Shown here: positions 17,315 to 25,961 of the stretch, one piece after another
Layout of the letters: each line of letters opens with the position of its first letter
Position numbering within the stretch: the first letter of the stretch is position 1
Assembly (NCBI GenBank): GCA_017462345.1
Contig: JAFTRI010000019.1
Span: 91,896 to 137,417 of the forward strand
DNA length: 45,522 nucleotides
From: Muribaculaceae bacterium
GTDB taxonomy: Bacteria; Bacteroidota; Bacteroidia; Bacteroidales; Muribaculaceae
Direction of reading: 5' to 3'
Notes under the pieces: generated by a model
The model's input: only the letters and a program-made list of their open reading frames with translations
Database searches by the model: none
What the model was told of the DNA's origin: nothing
Program-made: the position numbers and the translations under genes

Positions 17315-17758
17315 ATGGAAAATGTAGAAGTTAAGATAATCAACCGTTCCCGGCATGAGCTTCCGGAGTATGCAACCCTGTTGTCGGCCGGAATGGATGT
17401 GCGTGCCAGCCTTGATGAGCCTATGGTGATTCAGCCTATGGAGCGGGTACTTGTGCCTACCGGACTGTATATACAGTTGCCTCAGGGCTATGAGTGCCAA
17501 TTGCGACCGCGTAGCGGTCTTGCGTTGAAACATGGGATAACGCTTGTCAATACCCCCGGGACAATAGATGCCGACTATCGTGGAGAAATAAGGGTTATCC
17601 TTATCAACCTGTCAAAAGAGGCATTTGTCATAAATGACGGAGAACGGATATGCCAGATGGTGGTTGCCGGATATGCCGGTGTTTCATGGCTGCCTGTGGA
17701 AACCCTTGATGATACAGAACGCGGTGCCGGAGGATTCGGACATACTGGTGTCAATTAA
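17315..17758 (+). CDS. dut: dUTP diphosphatase
   Basis: Dut hydrolyses dUTP to dUMP, keeping uracil out of DNA and feeding thymidylate synthesis. The 147-residue trimeric-type enzyme shows all five motifs: [42 protein letters not shown] and the C-terminal [10 protein letters not shown] arm. ATG 17315 (MENVEVKI) is preferred; an in-frame TTG at 17294 would add seven residues. It lies 42 bases after hflX and 18 before the TPR gene, in a gene order (dut, TPR, DUF4292, M23/EnvC) that I recall from other Bacteroidota. Confidence 0.96.
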   Translation: MENVEVKIINRSRHELPEYATLLSAGMDVRASLDEPMVIQPMERVLVPTGLYIQLPQGYECQLRPRSGLALKHGITLVNTPGTIDADYRGEIRVILINLSKEAFVINDGERICQMVVAGYAGVSWLPVETLDDTERGAGGFGHTGVN

Positions 17759-17776
17759 CAGAAAAATGGTAGTCGG

Positions 17777-19531
17777 GTGAAACGGGAATATGAAAAATGT
17801 CGGCTTGTCATCGTTATGATGTTGGTACTGTTGCCATTGGCGGTCCCGTCAGTGGCACGTGACGGGCGCAATGGTGATGACGACCGGCGAAAGGCCGATT
17901 ATGTCTTTATGGAGGCATTGCGCCATAATGCGATAGAGCAGGAGGATGCCTACTATGAATTGCTTGATTATGCCTACCGGTTGGATAACAGTAATACCGA
18001 TGTCGCCTCAACTTTGGGATATTACAAGATTGTGTTGTCGGACAATGATTCGGCAATGTTCAGTGAGGGATATAGGATGCTCGGAAGCCAGTTCCGTGCC
18101 AAGCCCGGTGATTTCTATGGCAGTTATCTTTATGGCAATGTGAATGACAAGTTGGGATTCCGAGAGGAAGCCTTGCATGTATGGGCGACACTCGATTCCA
18201 TCTATCCCGACAAGGTTGAGATCGCATTCAAGTATGCCGAGGCATTGAGCGTGTCGCGTGATTCGGCAGATCGAGCCAAGGCATTGGATGTGTATTCCCG
18301 GATAGAACGTTCTGAGGGAAAGAATCTGCAAGTGTCGTCCCGAAAGATAAGGATGCATTTCGCTAATCGGGATACGGTGGCAGTCATAAGTGAGTTGCAG
18401 CAACTGTTGCAGTCATCACCTATGAGTGCGGAGTATAATGTGTTTGCCGGCGATGTCTACTCGGCTTTTGCCGAGAGTGACAGTGCGTTGCACTACTATT
18501 CCAGGGCTTGTGAAGTCGATTCGACCAGCGGACTTGCGTGCTACTCGATGGCCAACTATTACAAAAACATGGGTGACAGCATCGCATACGACCGGGAAGT
18601 ATTCCGTGCCTTGAAGCAGGATAATCTTGACCTCGAGTCGAAGTTGAAGCTGTTGACAAGCTATATAAAGGAACTATATGAAGATCCTACACAGCAGTCA
18701 CGTATCCAGGACTTGTTTGCCGTACTTATCGAGCAGCATCCTCATGAGGTGGATATTCATGACCTGTACTGTTCGTATCTTGTGGCTATAGCCGACTATG
18801 AGGGAGCCGCCGAGCAGCAAGGCTATGCGCTTGACATCGATCCGTCGAGAGAAGACCGGTGGCGGGCATTGGTCAGCCTGTATATGCAGTCCGGAAATTA
18901 TTCCCGCTCGGTGGAAGAGGGTGAGAAAGCGTTGCATTACCATCCTGAGAGTCCGATGCTATATCTCGTTACAGCAACCGGATACAGCCAGATGAAACAG
19001 TTTGATGATGCCATATCCTACCTTAACCGGGCTCTTGAACTGACCGGTGCGTCCGATAACACTATGCGTTCCCAGATACTGTGTACTATCGGTGACGCTT
19101 ATTATCTGAGCGAAGCAAAAGACAGTGCATTCGTCTACTATGACAAGGCTATCTCGGTTGATCCCGGAAATCTGCTTGCCTTGAATAATTGTGCCTATTA
19201 TCTTGCGTGTGAAGGAAAAGATCTCGACAGGGCTGAACGGCTGAGCGCAGTGACAGTGAGAGAACAGCCGGAAAATTCCACTTCACTCGATACCTACGCT
19301 TGGGTATTCTTCAAGAAAGCCGATTATGTGCTTGCCAAGCAGTATATAGATGCCGCGCTTGCCCATAGTGAGTCACCATCGGCCGATATATATCATCATG
19401 CCGGTGATATTTACTTTATGTCGGGAAATCCTGAGCGTGCCATAGAATACTGGGAATTGGCATTCGATCTTGAACCGGATAATGAACTGTTACAACGCAA
19501 GGTTAAACATAAAACGTATTTCTATAAATGA
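17777..19531 (+). CDS. Exported tetratricopeptide-repeat protein
   Basis: The 584-residue protein begins at a GTG codon (17777), which gives a basic n-region and hydrophobic core (CRLVIVMMLVLLPLAVPSVARD) typical of a signal peptide; an internal ATG at 17816 would remove the basic part. The rest is a series of about ten to twelve TPR-like helical pairs, clearest in the C-terminal half (PEMLYLVTATGYSQMKQFDD-type repeats near residues 390-430; SAFVYYDKAISVDPGNLLALN; PERAIEYWELAFDLEPDNEL). TPR arrays hold protein partners; this one probably works in the periplasm. It overlaps the DUF4292 gene by four bases, so the two are probably translationally coupled. No specific function is known. Confidence 0.85.
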   Translation: MKREYEKCRLVIVMMLVLLPLAVPSVARDGRNGDDDRRKADYVFMEALRHNAIEQEDAYYELLDYAYRLDNSNTDVASTLGYYKIVLSDNDSAMFSEGYRMLGSQFRAKPGDFYGSYLYGNVNDKLGFREEALHVWATLDSIYPDKVEIAFKYAEALSVSRDSADRAKALDVYSRIERSEGKNLQVSSRKIRMHFANRDTVAVISELQQLLQSSPMSAEYNVFAGDVYSAFAESDSALHYYSRACEVDSTSGLACYSMANYYKNMGDSIAYDREVFRALKQDNLDLESKLKLLTSYIKELYEDPTQQSRIQDLFAVLIEQHPHEVDIHDLYCSYLVAIADYEGAAEQQGYALDIDPSREDRWRALVSLYMQSGNYSRSVEEGEKALHYHPESPMLYLVTATGYSQMKQFDDAISYLNRALELTGASDNTMRSQILCTIGDAYYLSEAKDSAFVYYDKAISVDPGNLLALNNCAYYLACEGKDLDRAERLSAVTVREQPENSTSLDTYAWVFFKKADYVLAKQYIDAALAHSESPSADIYHHAGDIYFMSGNPERAIEYWELAFDLEPDNELLQRKVKHKTYFYK

Positions 19532-20367
19532 AAAGCCGCTATTCGTGCCTGATTATCATGATAGTTGCAGTGGCAACGGTAATGTCATCATGCCGTTCGT
19601 CGAGGCAAAAGGGCGAATCACAACCGTCAATGCAGGGAATGACGTTGCAGGAGCGGTTTGATGCTTTGACATCGGACTATTCGGCATGGAAAGATGTCAG
19701 TCTCCCGGTGAAGGTGGAGATAACAGCCCCTAAACGATTCTCGATTTCTGGACGGGCAACGATGGTGAGAGGGGAAAGCATTCTCATATCTCTGCGCGTG
19801 TTCGGAATGGAGGTAGGAAACCTGTACGTGACTGAGGACTCGGTGTTTGCGACTGAAAAAATCCACAAGTATTATGTGGCGGAAAGTTTAGAACGTTTCC
19901 TTGGAGGTTTCCCTTTGACGATTAATGATATACAGGACTTGCTGCTCGGGCAGGCTTTTGTGTTGGGAAACGGCACAATGTCGCGTGAGGACTACAGGAA
20001 AACCGAGTTGGCAACCGGTTCCGGACTATGGACTATAACTCCTCAAAAAACATCCCATGGGATAGGGTACACATTCTGTGTGGATGATGGGAGCAACACG
20101 GTATCGTCGCTTATTGTGTCCAAGGACGGGAATGTCGTGCCGGTGAGTTGCCGGTACAGTTACCCTGTTGCTGATACCGGAGCAGGAACTGTTGCCGGAA
20201 CAACTACCCTGGCAGGCGAAATCGGGAGTCATGGAATTAATGCATCGCTGAAATGGTCGATGCAGGATGCAAAATGGAATACCGGGGATACGCGCCGGTG
20301 GGATGCACCCGAAAATTATAAGCGGATACCGGTAGCAAGTCTGGTGAAAGTGATCGAGTCTATCTGA
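19528..20367 (+). CDS. DUF4292 lipoprotein, LolB-like candidate
   Basis: The 279-residue product has a lipoprotein signal (SCLIIMIVAVATVMSSC; lipobox MSSC, Cys 22). The mature part is a beta-rich DUF4292-type domain: VSLPVKVEITAPKRFSISGR, then ESILISLRVFGMEVGNLYVT, then EDSVFATEKIHKYYV, and a helical FPLTINDIQDLLLGQAF segment. The pattern of a half-barrel with amphipathic strands and an 'interface-G-E-V' strand recalls LolA/LolB lipoprotein carriers. LolB receives lipoproteins at the outer membrane; classical LolB is hard to recognise in Bacteroidota. The four-base overlap with the TPR gene and one-base gap to the EnvC-like gene tie it to envelope assembly. The LolB idea is inference; the family is otherwise uncharacterised to me. 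Confidence 0.8.
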   Translation: MKSRYSCLIIMIVAVATVMSSCRSSRQKGESQPSMQGMTLQERFDALTSDYSAWKDVSLPVKVEITAPKRFSISGRATMVRGESILISLRVFGMEVGNLYVTEDSVFATEKIHKYYVAESLERFLGGFPLTINDIQDLLLGQAFVLGNGTMSREDYRKTELATGSGLWTITPQKTSHGIGYTFCVDDGSNTVSSLIVSKDGNVVPVSCRYSYPVADTGAGTVAGTTTLAGEIGSHGINASLKWSMQDAKWNTGDTRRWDAPENYKRIPVASLVKVIESI

Positions 20368-20368
20368 A

Positions 20369-21775
20369 ATGAAAGAGGTGGTGAAACGTTGTCTGCGATT
20401 TATAATCATTGTTGTGATAGCTGCCGTGTCCATGCCGGCGGCAGGACAGCGTACAGCCAAAAATATCAAGAAGGAAAAACAGGAGACAACCCGCAAAATA
20501 AAGGAAACATCGCGTAAAATCGATGTTAACACCAAGGAGACATCGCGGCAGATGAACAAGCTCAACTCATTGAATGCCGATATACGGGAACAGGTGAGGT
20601 CAATCAGGAAGATGCAGCACTCGATCGATTCAGTTAACCGTTCGATAAGGAAATTGAACGACTCGGTGGCTGCATTTGACAGACACCTGTCATATCTTCG
20701 GAACAAATATGCCGAGGCTGTGCGTAAGATCGACTCCCATAAAGGCTCAATGGATAAGTTGTCGTTTATTTTCTCGTCAGAGTCTTTTTCGCAGGCTTAT
20801 CGACGTATGAGGTATCTGGAACAGTTCTCACGGTGGAAATCCCGTAAGAGTGAAGAGATAAAGTCACTCAAAGAGGGTGTGGAACGACATCGTGAACGGC
20901 TTGCCGTAATGAAGGAATCAAGGCGGCGGTCGCTTGAGGAGATGAAGCTTGCCCGCCGTGAATTGCAGGAGGCAAGGGACACCACATCTGTCCTTGTCGC
21001 AGACTTGAAGAAGGAAGGCAAGTTGCTCAAGGCGTATCTGCGCAAGAAAGAGAAAGAGTCCCGGGCTCTCGACGATGAGCTGGAACGTATTATTGTTGAG
21101 GAACAGCGCCGAGCCGAAGAAGCCCGTAAAGCAGAGGAGAAACGGCAGGCGGAGGAGCGAAAGAGGCGGCAGGAAGAAGAGAAACGTCTCGCGAGAGAGG
21201 AGCGTGAACAGCAGGACGGTAAAAATGATGTAAAACCGGAACAGCCCAAGAAGGGGAAAACAGAGGCGAGACCGATAGAGGATCAGGCCGAAGCCAAGCC
21301 TGAAAAACAGGAAAATTCCCAGACATTCGATAATGTCGCTGATGCCGAACGGAAATTGACAGGCAGTTTTGAAGACAATAGGGGACGCCTGTTGTTCCCG
21401 GTAAGCGGAAAGTACAAGATAGTTAAGGCGTTCGGGCGTCAGCGTCACCCCGATTTGAGGTATGTGCAGACCGATAACAGCGGAATCGACATCGAGGTAC
21501 CCGCCGGGAGTGAAGCGCGTGCGGTGTTTGCCGGTAAGGTATCGGAGATATTCCGCCTGCCTGGATTCAACAATATCGTAATGGTGAGACATGGCAGTTA
21601 TCTGACGATATATGCCAATCTTGAAACCATTTCAGTAAAAAAAGGGGATACAGTGAACGCCAATCAGAAGATAGGGCGTATATACTCTGATCCCGATGAC
21701 GGAAACCGGACGATTCTTCACTTTGAGGTCCGCAAGGAGAAGGTGAAACTGAATCCCGAACATTGGGTGAAATAA
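20369..21775 (+). CDS. EnvC-like murein hydrolase activator with degenerate LytM domain
   Basis: The 468-residue protein has a signal peptide (RFIIIVVIAAVSMPAAG), a long coiled coil (about 25-245), a Glu/Lys/Arg-rich segment (about 235-320) and a C-terminal M23/LytM domain (about 340-465). The LytM zinc site is broken: the first His is Asn370 (DNSGID, Asp374 kept), the YxH His is Asn417 (IYANL), and the first His of HxH is Ile449 (ILHFE, His451 kept). This is the state of E. coli EnvC, which does not cut peptidoglycan but activates amidases at division. It begins one base after the DUF4292 gene. A matching amidase is not in the window. Confidence 0.9.
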   Translation: MKEVVKRCLRFIIIVVIAAVSMPAAGQRTAKNIKKEKQETTRKIKETSRKIDVNTKETSRQMNKLNSLNADIREQVRSIRKMQHSIDSVNRSIRKLNDSVAAFDRHLSYLRNKYAEAVRKIDSHKGSMDKLSFIFSSESFSQAYRRMRYLEQFSRWKSRKSEEIKSLKEGVERHRERLAVMKESRRRSLEEMKLARRELQEARDTTSVLVADLKKEGKLLKAYLRKKEKESRALDDELERIIVEEQRRAEEARKAEEKRQAEERKRRQEEEKRLAREEREQQDGKNDVKPEQPKKGKTEARPIEDQAEAKPEKQENSQTFDNVADAERKLTGSFEDNRGRLLFPVSGKYKIVKAFGRQRHPDLRYVQTDNSGIDIEVPAGSEARAVFAGKVSEIFRLPGFNNIVMVRHGSYLTIYANLETISVKKGDTVNANQKIGRIYSDPDDGNRTILHFEVRKEKVKLNPEHWVK

Positions 21776-21787
21776 TGCAGTGACTCC

Positions 21788-23215
21788 ATGAAAGTACAGA
21801 ACAGCCTATCGTCCGGAATATTGAAAGCAATGAGCCTTTTCGGAGGTGTGCAGGTGGTGTCGATACTGTGCTCCATTGTCCGGACCAAGTTGGTTGCCGT
21901 GTGGATAGGAGCGACCGGTGTGGGATTATTCGCATTGTATAACTCTACTGTCGATATGATAAGTGCGTTTACGCGCTTTGAACTACGTAGCAGTTCGATA
22001 AAGGACATATCGTCATCGGCAGGCACACGGCTGGCGATAGTGAATGTTGTCGTAAGACGGTGGTCATGGTTTCTCGGGATGCTCGGTGCGATGTTGACGA
22101 TTGTCCTGTCGCCGTGGTTGAGCCAGTGGACTTTCGGTGATGACAGCCATACGATAGGGTTTATTGTCCTGTCGGTAGCGGTATTGCTGTTTTCCGTAAC
22201 AGACGGAGAACTTGCAATTCTTCAAGGCACGTCGATGCTCGGCAGGCTTGCAAAAGCATCCATGTGGGGAGTTGTGTCGGGAGTAGCCATTACTGTGCCT
22301 ATGTTCTATTTCTGGGGAGTCGACAGCATAGTCCCGGCGGTCCTGACCTATTTCGTCATGACGGCTGTGATGACTATGGTGTACAGGAGACGACCGGAGA
22401 GACCACGGCCTGAAGTCACGTTCAGGGAGACACTTACCGAAGGGCGCGGTCTTGTAACGTTAGGATTCTATATGATGCTGTCAACGTTTGTGTGCATGTT
22501 GGTGCATTATGTCTTTGTGGCATATCTGAATAATAATGCCGATACCGAGACTGTAGGCTATTATCAGGCAGGGTACACACTTGTTAACCGGTATGTGGGT
22601 CTTGTGTTCACGGCAATAGCCATGGAGTATTTCCCGCGCCTGTCACGGGTAAGTGGAAGCATGATCCGCACGAAAGTGTTTGTTTCCCACGAAATTTCTA
22701 TCGCATTGTTGATATTGGTTCCGATTATTGCCATATTCATATCAGCCGAAGAGCTTATCGTAAGGATATTCTATGCCGATGAATTCCTTGTCATCACCCC
22801 CTTTATCAGATGGGCTATAGTGGGGACGGTGTTCAGGGCTGTGTCATGGAGTATGGCATTTGTGATACTTGCCCGTGGAGACGGTAAGGCTTTCCTGTTG
22901 ACAGAAACCGCAAGCGCAGTGACAAGCCTTTCCCTTAATATTGTCGCATACGAGTTGTGGGGGTTAGACGGGTTGGGCTTTGCTTATATATGCTGGTATG
23001 TCGTGTATGCACTTGTCGTGTGGGCTGTCTATCGTGTCAGATACCGTTTGGGAATAGGCCGAGGTATCGTCGCCCTTATGTTTTCCGGATTCGGAATCGG
23101 AGTTCTGTGTGCTGCTGTCTCGTCATTATCGGGTTTGGTTATCCCTGTGATAATTGCTGTTGTGGTATCGGTGCTTTCGTTCTTGCGTCTGCGAACCATG
23201 ATATTGAAACGATAG
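21788..23215 (+). CDS. Polysaccharide/O-antigen flippase (MVF/Wzx-like)
   Basis: The 475-residue protein has about twelve hydrophobic helices spaced as in the MOP superfamily, starting with ILKAMSLFGGVQVVSILCSI and KLVAVWIGATGVGLFALYNS, the latter an O-antigen translocase-type motif. Such proteins flip lipid-linked oligosaccharides across the inner membrane. It lies 12 bases after the EnvC-like gene and ends two bases from the convergent TPM gene. The glycosyltransferases at 10845-13741 and 5745-6722 are candidate makers of its cargo, though they are not adjacent. Confidence 0.88.
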   Translation: MKVQNSLSSGILKAMSLFGGVQVVSILCSIVRTKLVAVWIGATGVGLFALYNSTVDMISAFTRFELRSSSIKDISSSAGTRLAIVNVVVRRWSWFLGMLGAMLTIVLSPWLSQWTFGDDSHTIGFIVLSVAVLLFSVTDGELAILQGTSMLGRLAKASMWGVVSGVAITVPMFYFWGVDSIVPAVLTYFVMTAVMTMVYRRRPERPRPEVTFRETLTEGRGLVTLGFYMMLSTFVCMLVHYVFVAYLNNNADTETVGYYQAGYTLVNRYVGLVFTAIAMEYFPRLSRVSGSMIRTKVFVSHEISIALLILVPIIAIFISAEELIVRIFYADEFLVITPFIRWAIVGTVFRAVSWSMAFVILARGDGKAFLLTETASAVTSLSLNIVAYELWGLDGLGFAYICWYVVYALVVWAVYRVRYRLGIGRGIVALMFSGFGIGVLCAAVSSLSGLVIPVIIAVVVSVLSFLRLRTMILKR

Positions 23216-23217
23216 CG

Positions 23218-24456
23218 TTACCATCCTCCCGATGCTCCACCGCCACCGGTGAACCCACCGCCGAAACTTCCGCCGGAAAAGCCGCCCCCACCGCCGAAAC
23301 CACGACCGCCTCCTACTATTACCACAGGAGCAGCAAGTTTGGGTAGCAGGTATGTTACATGGCTGATGTTATGGCAGTTGTTGCAAACAAATTCCTTGAC
23401 ACCTTGCCCTTCGCGCAGATGTGTGGCATTGCGGATTATACGGTCGCTTTTTAGAGAGCAAGCCCGTGCCCCGCATTGTGGACACACGGTATATCCGGAT
23501 GTCTTGACTATGTAGGGGAGAATGTCGGTCTCTCCGCATTGCGGACATAGCCATACGTCGTAATCTATGGAATTTATCCGTTCTTCGGTATCTTGTGCCG
23601 GAGTCAGATATTCATTGTCGTGGGTCTCATCGAGTTTAGTCATCTTGTGGTTGCAATTGGGGCATTCTCTCGGCTTGTTGCGCAGACGTTTGAGAATATG
23701 CCTTTGCAACAGGTATAACAGGACGGGTATCCCTAATCCGAGAAATGAGGCGAGCAGAAACGTGGAACTGAGTTTGTCGAGTTCCCGATAACGGTCAAAA
23801 CGGTCAAGATGTCGGGTGCGCCATAGGGTTGCGATGAAATATGCTGTCAGGCAAACGGTCATTACCGCGATGAATATAAGGAACATCGTAAAGGGATCGG
23901 CGTTGCTGCCTTTGCCGGCATTGGCATCGTTGCGGTATTTTGACATTAGCTCATCGGCCGCTCCGGGGGTGGTTATGATTTCCGACAATCGGGATAGTGC
24001 TTCCAATGTGCCGCTGTCATAATCCCCTTTCCTGAAGTGTGGAGCCATGTTGTCTCGGATGATGTGTCCGGCGATTATGTCAGGTATTATGCCTTCCATC
24101 CCGTATCCGGTGCGGATGGTTGCCCGTCGCATATCCTTTACAATCAGCACGAGCAGTCCGTTATTGTTGTCTTTCTTGCCTATTCCCCATGAAGTAAAAA
24201 GTTCGGTTGCAAACGCATCGATGTCGGCTGGTTCGATTTCGTTTACTACTACCGCGACAACTTCCGATGATGTTTTTGCCCAGATGCCGGACAGAATCGA
24301 GTCGGCCATCGACTGGGTTTCCGGAGACAGTATCCCATCGGGGTTTGAAACGTATCGTGACCGGTTTTCAAGGTGGACATTCGGAATCCGGTCAACGGTG
24401 TAGCCCCATGATGTGAGGTTGGTGAGTATAGCTATAAGCAGAAGTATTTTGCGCAT
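23218..24456 (-). CDS. TPM-domain membrane protein with zinc ribbons and Gly-rich tail
   Basis: The 412-residue protein has a signal peptide, a TPM domain (YgcG family; about 25-165, with NNGLLVLIVKDMRRATIRTG and GIIPDIIAGHII), two membrane segments (about 195-215 and 235-255), four CxxC pairs (CPNC, CPQC, CPQC, CNNC; about 270-375) that could form two zinc ribbons, and a tail of repeated Gly, Phe and Ser (FGGGGGFSGGSFGGGFTGGG). TPM domains have been linked to membrane-protein handling and photosystem repair, but their role in bacteria is unclear. The combination with zinc ribbons is unusual. It follows dgt by 31 bases and is probably co-transcribed. Confidence 0.85.
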   Translation of the reverse strand: MRKILLLIAILTNLTSWGYTVDRIPNVHLENRSRYVSNPDGILSPETQSMADSILSGIWAKTSSEVVAVVVNEIEPADIDAFATELFTSWGIGKKDNNNGLLVLIVKDMRRATIRTGYGMEGIIPDIIAGHIIRDNMAPHFRKGDYDSGTLEALSRLSEIITTPGAADELMSKYRNDANAGKGSNADPFTMFLIFIAVMTVCLTAYFIATLWRTRHLDRFDRYRELDKLSSTFLLASFLGLGIPVLLYLLQRHILKRLRNKPRECPNCNHKMTKLDETHDNEYLTPAQDTEERINSIDYDVWLCPQCGETDILPYIVKTSGYTVCPQCGARACSLKSDRIIRNATHLREGQGVKEFVCNNCHNISHVTYLLPKLAAPVVIVGGGRGFGGGGGFSGGSFGGGFTGGGGASGGW

Positions 24457-24487
24457 GATAATCAGTATTGTTTGTGGGTTTATATGG

Positions 24488-25834
24488 TTATACTGCCGGC
24501 AGGCTCATCCCGTTAAGTTTCCGGTACAGGTCAAGGGCATATACATCGGTCATTCCGGAGATGTGATCTATAGCCGCCTGTATTTTCCCGAACAGGGTTG
24601 GAGATGAGGTGTCGTACTGTTGCGGCACTTTTGACAGAAGCAGCCGGGAGTAGTTCAACTGCGGGAAACGTACCGCGTGGATGAGTTTCTCCATCAGGAA
24701 TGTGATGATGCGGTTACCTGCCAATTCAATGTCGACGACATCGCTTGCCTTGTAGATCTTATCCCATGAAAGTGCTGAGCATCGGTTGTATCCCTCACGT
24801 TCCAATGCCGGTATATTGTCAAGCAGTGTCCCGGAAAATTCTCCTCTCAGGATTTCATCCTCATGAGAAACAAATGTGTCGGCACATTTATTGACAAGAG
24901 TGCCGATGACACAGGAGCGCAGATAGGAGATCTTTTCGTTGGGATCATCGACGTGCTCCATGATGTGTAGCATACGGTCGCGACGGTTATCGTCAAAGAA
25001 CCCAAGGAACAGGTCGATCACTTCATGGGTCATGAGTATCCTCAGCTTGTGTGCGTCCTCGATGTCCATCACTTCGTAGCAGATGTCGTCGGCGGCTTCC
25101 ACGATGTAGACGAGTGGGTGTCGCGTGTATCTCACTTCCCCGTTCTCTCCGGGTCTTGCCAGCATGCCGAGTTCTTCGGCAACTTTGATGAAATCGTCTT
25201 TTTCGGATGTAAAGAAACCGAACTTATTGGCGTCGGCAGCCAATGATGACTCGTAGGGGTATTTCACGATTGAGGCGAGGGTGGAGTAGGTCATGGCGAA
25301 ACCGCCCGGACGCCGTCCGTTGAACCTGTGGGTCAGTAACCGGAAAGCATTGGCATTACCCTCAAAATGTATCAGATCGTTCCATTGGCTTGCCGTGAGC
25401 TCTTTTTCAAGAATAGAGCCTGCACCTTCGGAGAAGAATGTCGATATGGCTTTTTCCCCGGAATGTCCGAATGGAGGGTTGCCGAGGTCGTGGGCAAGAC
25501 ATGCGGCAGCAACCACGTCGCCCATATCGTCGATTTTATTGCACCATGGTTCTCCTGAATACTTGTCGCGAAGCATTCCGCTGATCTCATTGGCGAGAGA
25601 ACGTCCGACGCAGGATACTTCCATGCTATGCGTAAGGCGGTTATGCACGAATATGCTCCCGGGTAGAGGGAATACCTGAGTCTTGTTCTGCAATCGGCGG
25701 AACGGAGAGGAAAAAACCAGCCGGTCATAATCGCGTTGGAAGTCACTGCGTAAACCGCGCTTGGCGTCGTGGTAGTCTTCAAGACCGAACCGCTTGTCGC
25801 ATATCAGTCTGTCCCAATGCATCATCTCTTTCAT
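24488..25834 (-). CDS. dgt: Deoxyguanosinetriphosphate triphosphohydrolase-like protein
   Basis: Dgt-type HD hydrolases split dNTPs into deoxynucleoside and triphosphate. The 448-residue length suits the family. The metal-binding H...HD...D set is seen in HNRLTHSMEV, CLAHDLGNPPFGHSGE and later DDICYEVMDIEDAH. The N-terminal SDFQRDYDRLVFSSPFRRLQ (nucleic-acid/nucleotide contacts) and KTQVFPL are typical. The physiological substrate may be wider than dGTP. Some Dgt-type enzymes restrict phages by draining dNTPs, but nothing here marks this copy as a defence gene. Confidence 0.92.
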   Translation of the reverse strand: MKEMMHWDRLICDKRFGLEDYHDAKRGLRSDFQRDYDRLVFSSPFRRLQNKTQVFPLPGSIFVHNRLTHSMEVSCVGRSLANEISGMLRDKYSGEPWCNKIDDMGDVVAAACLAHDLGNPPFGHSGEKAISTFFSEGAGSILEKELTASQWNDLIHFEGNANAFRLLTHRFNGRRPGGFAMTYSTLASIVKYPYESSLAADANKFGFFTSEKDDFIKVAEELGMLARPGENGEVRYTRHPLVYIVEAADDICYEVMDIEDAHKLRILMTHEVIDLFLGFFDDNRRDRMLHIMEHVDDPNEKISYLRSCVIGTLVNKCADTFVSHEDEILRGEFSGTLLDNIPALEREGYNRCSALSWDKIYKASDVVDIELAGNRIITFLMEKLIHAVRFPQLNYSRLLLSKVPQQYDTSSPTLFGKIQAAIDHISGMTDVYALDLYRKLNGMSLPAV

Positions 25835-25927
25835 GTGAAGAATAAATTGTCCCCGAAATTAGTAATAAAAATCGGGATTATTGTCAGGATGTGACATAAT
25901 CGCATGTGGCAATGGAATATTTTCACT

Positions 25928-25935
25928 ATTTTTGC
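25928..25935 (+). promoter_or_regulatory. -7 box ahead of alcohol dehydrogenase gene
   Basis: TATTTTTG matches TAnnTTTG and lies 26 bases before the ATG at 25962. No TTTG is present at -33, so only the -7 element is supported. Confidence 0.45.
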
Positions 25936-25961
25936 GACTGATGACAATATGACGCAAGGGT

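Noticed and set aside
24488-25834. Dgt as part of an anti-phage system
   Set aside because: Its neighbours are a TPM protein and metabolic genes, with no defence partners or mobile-element signs.
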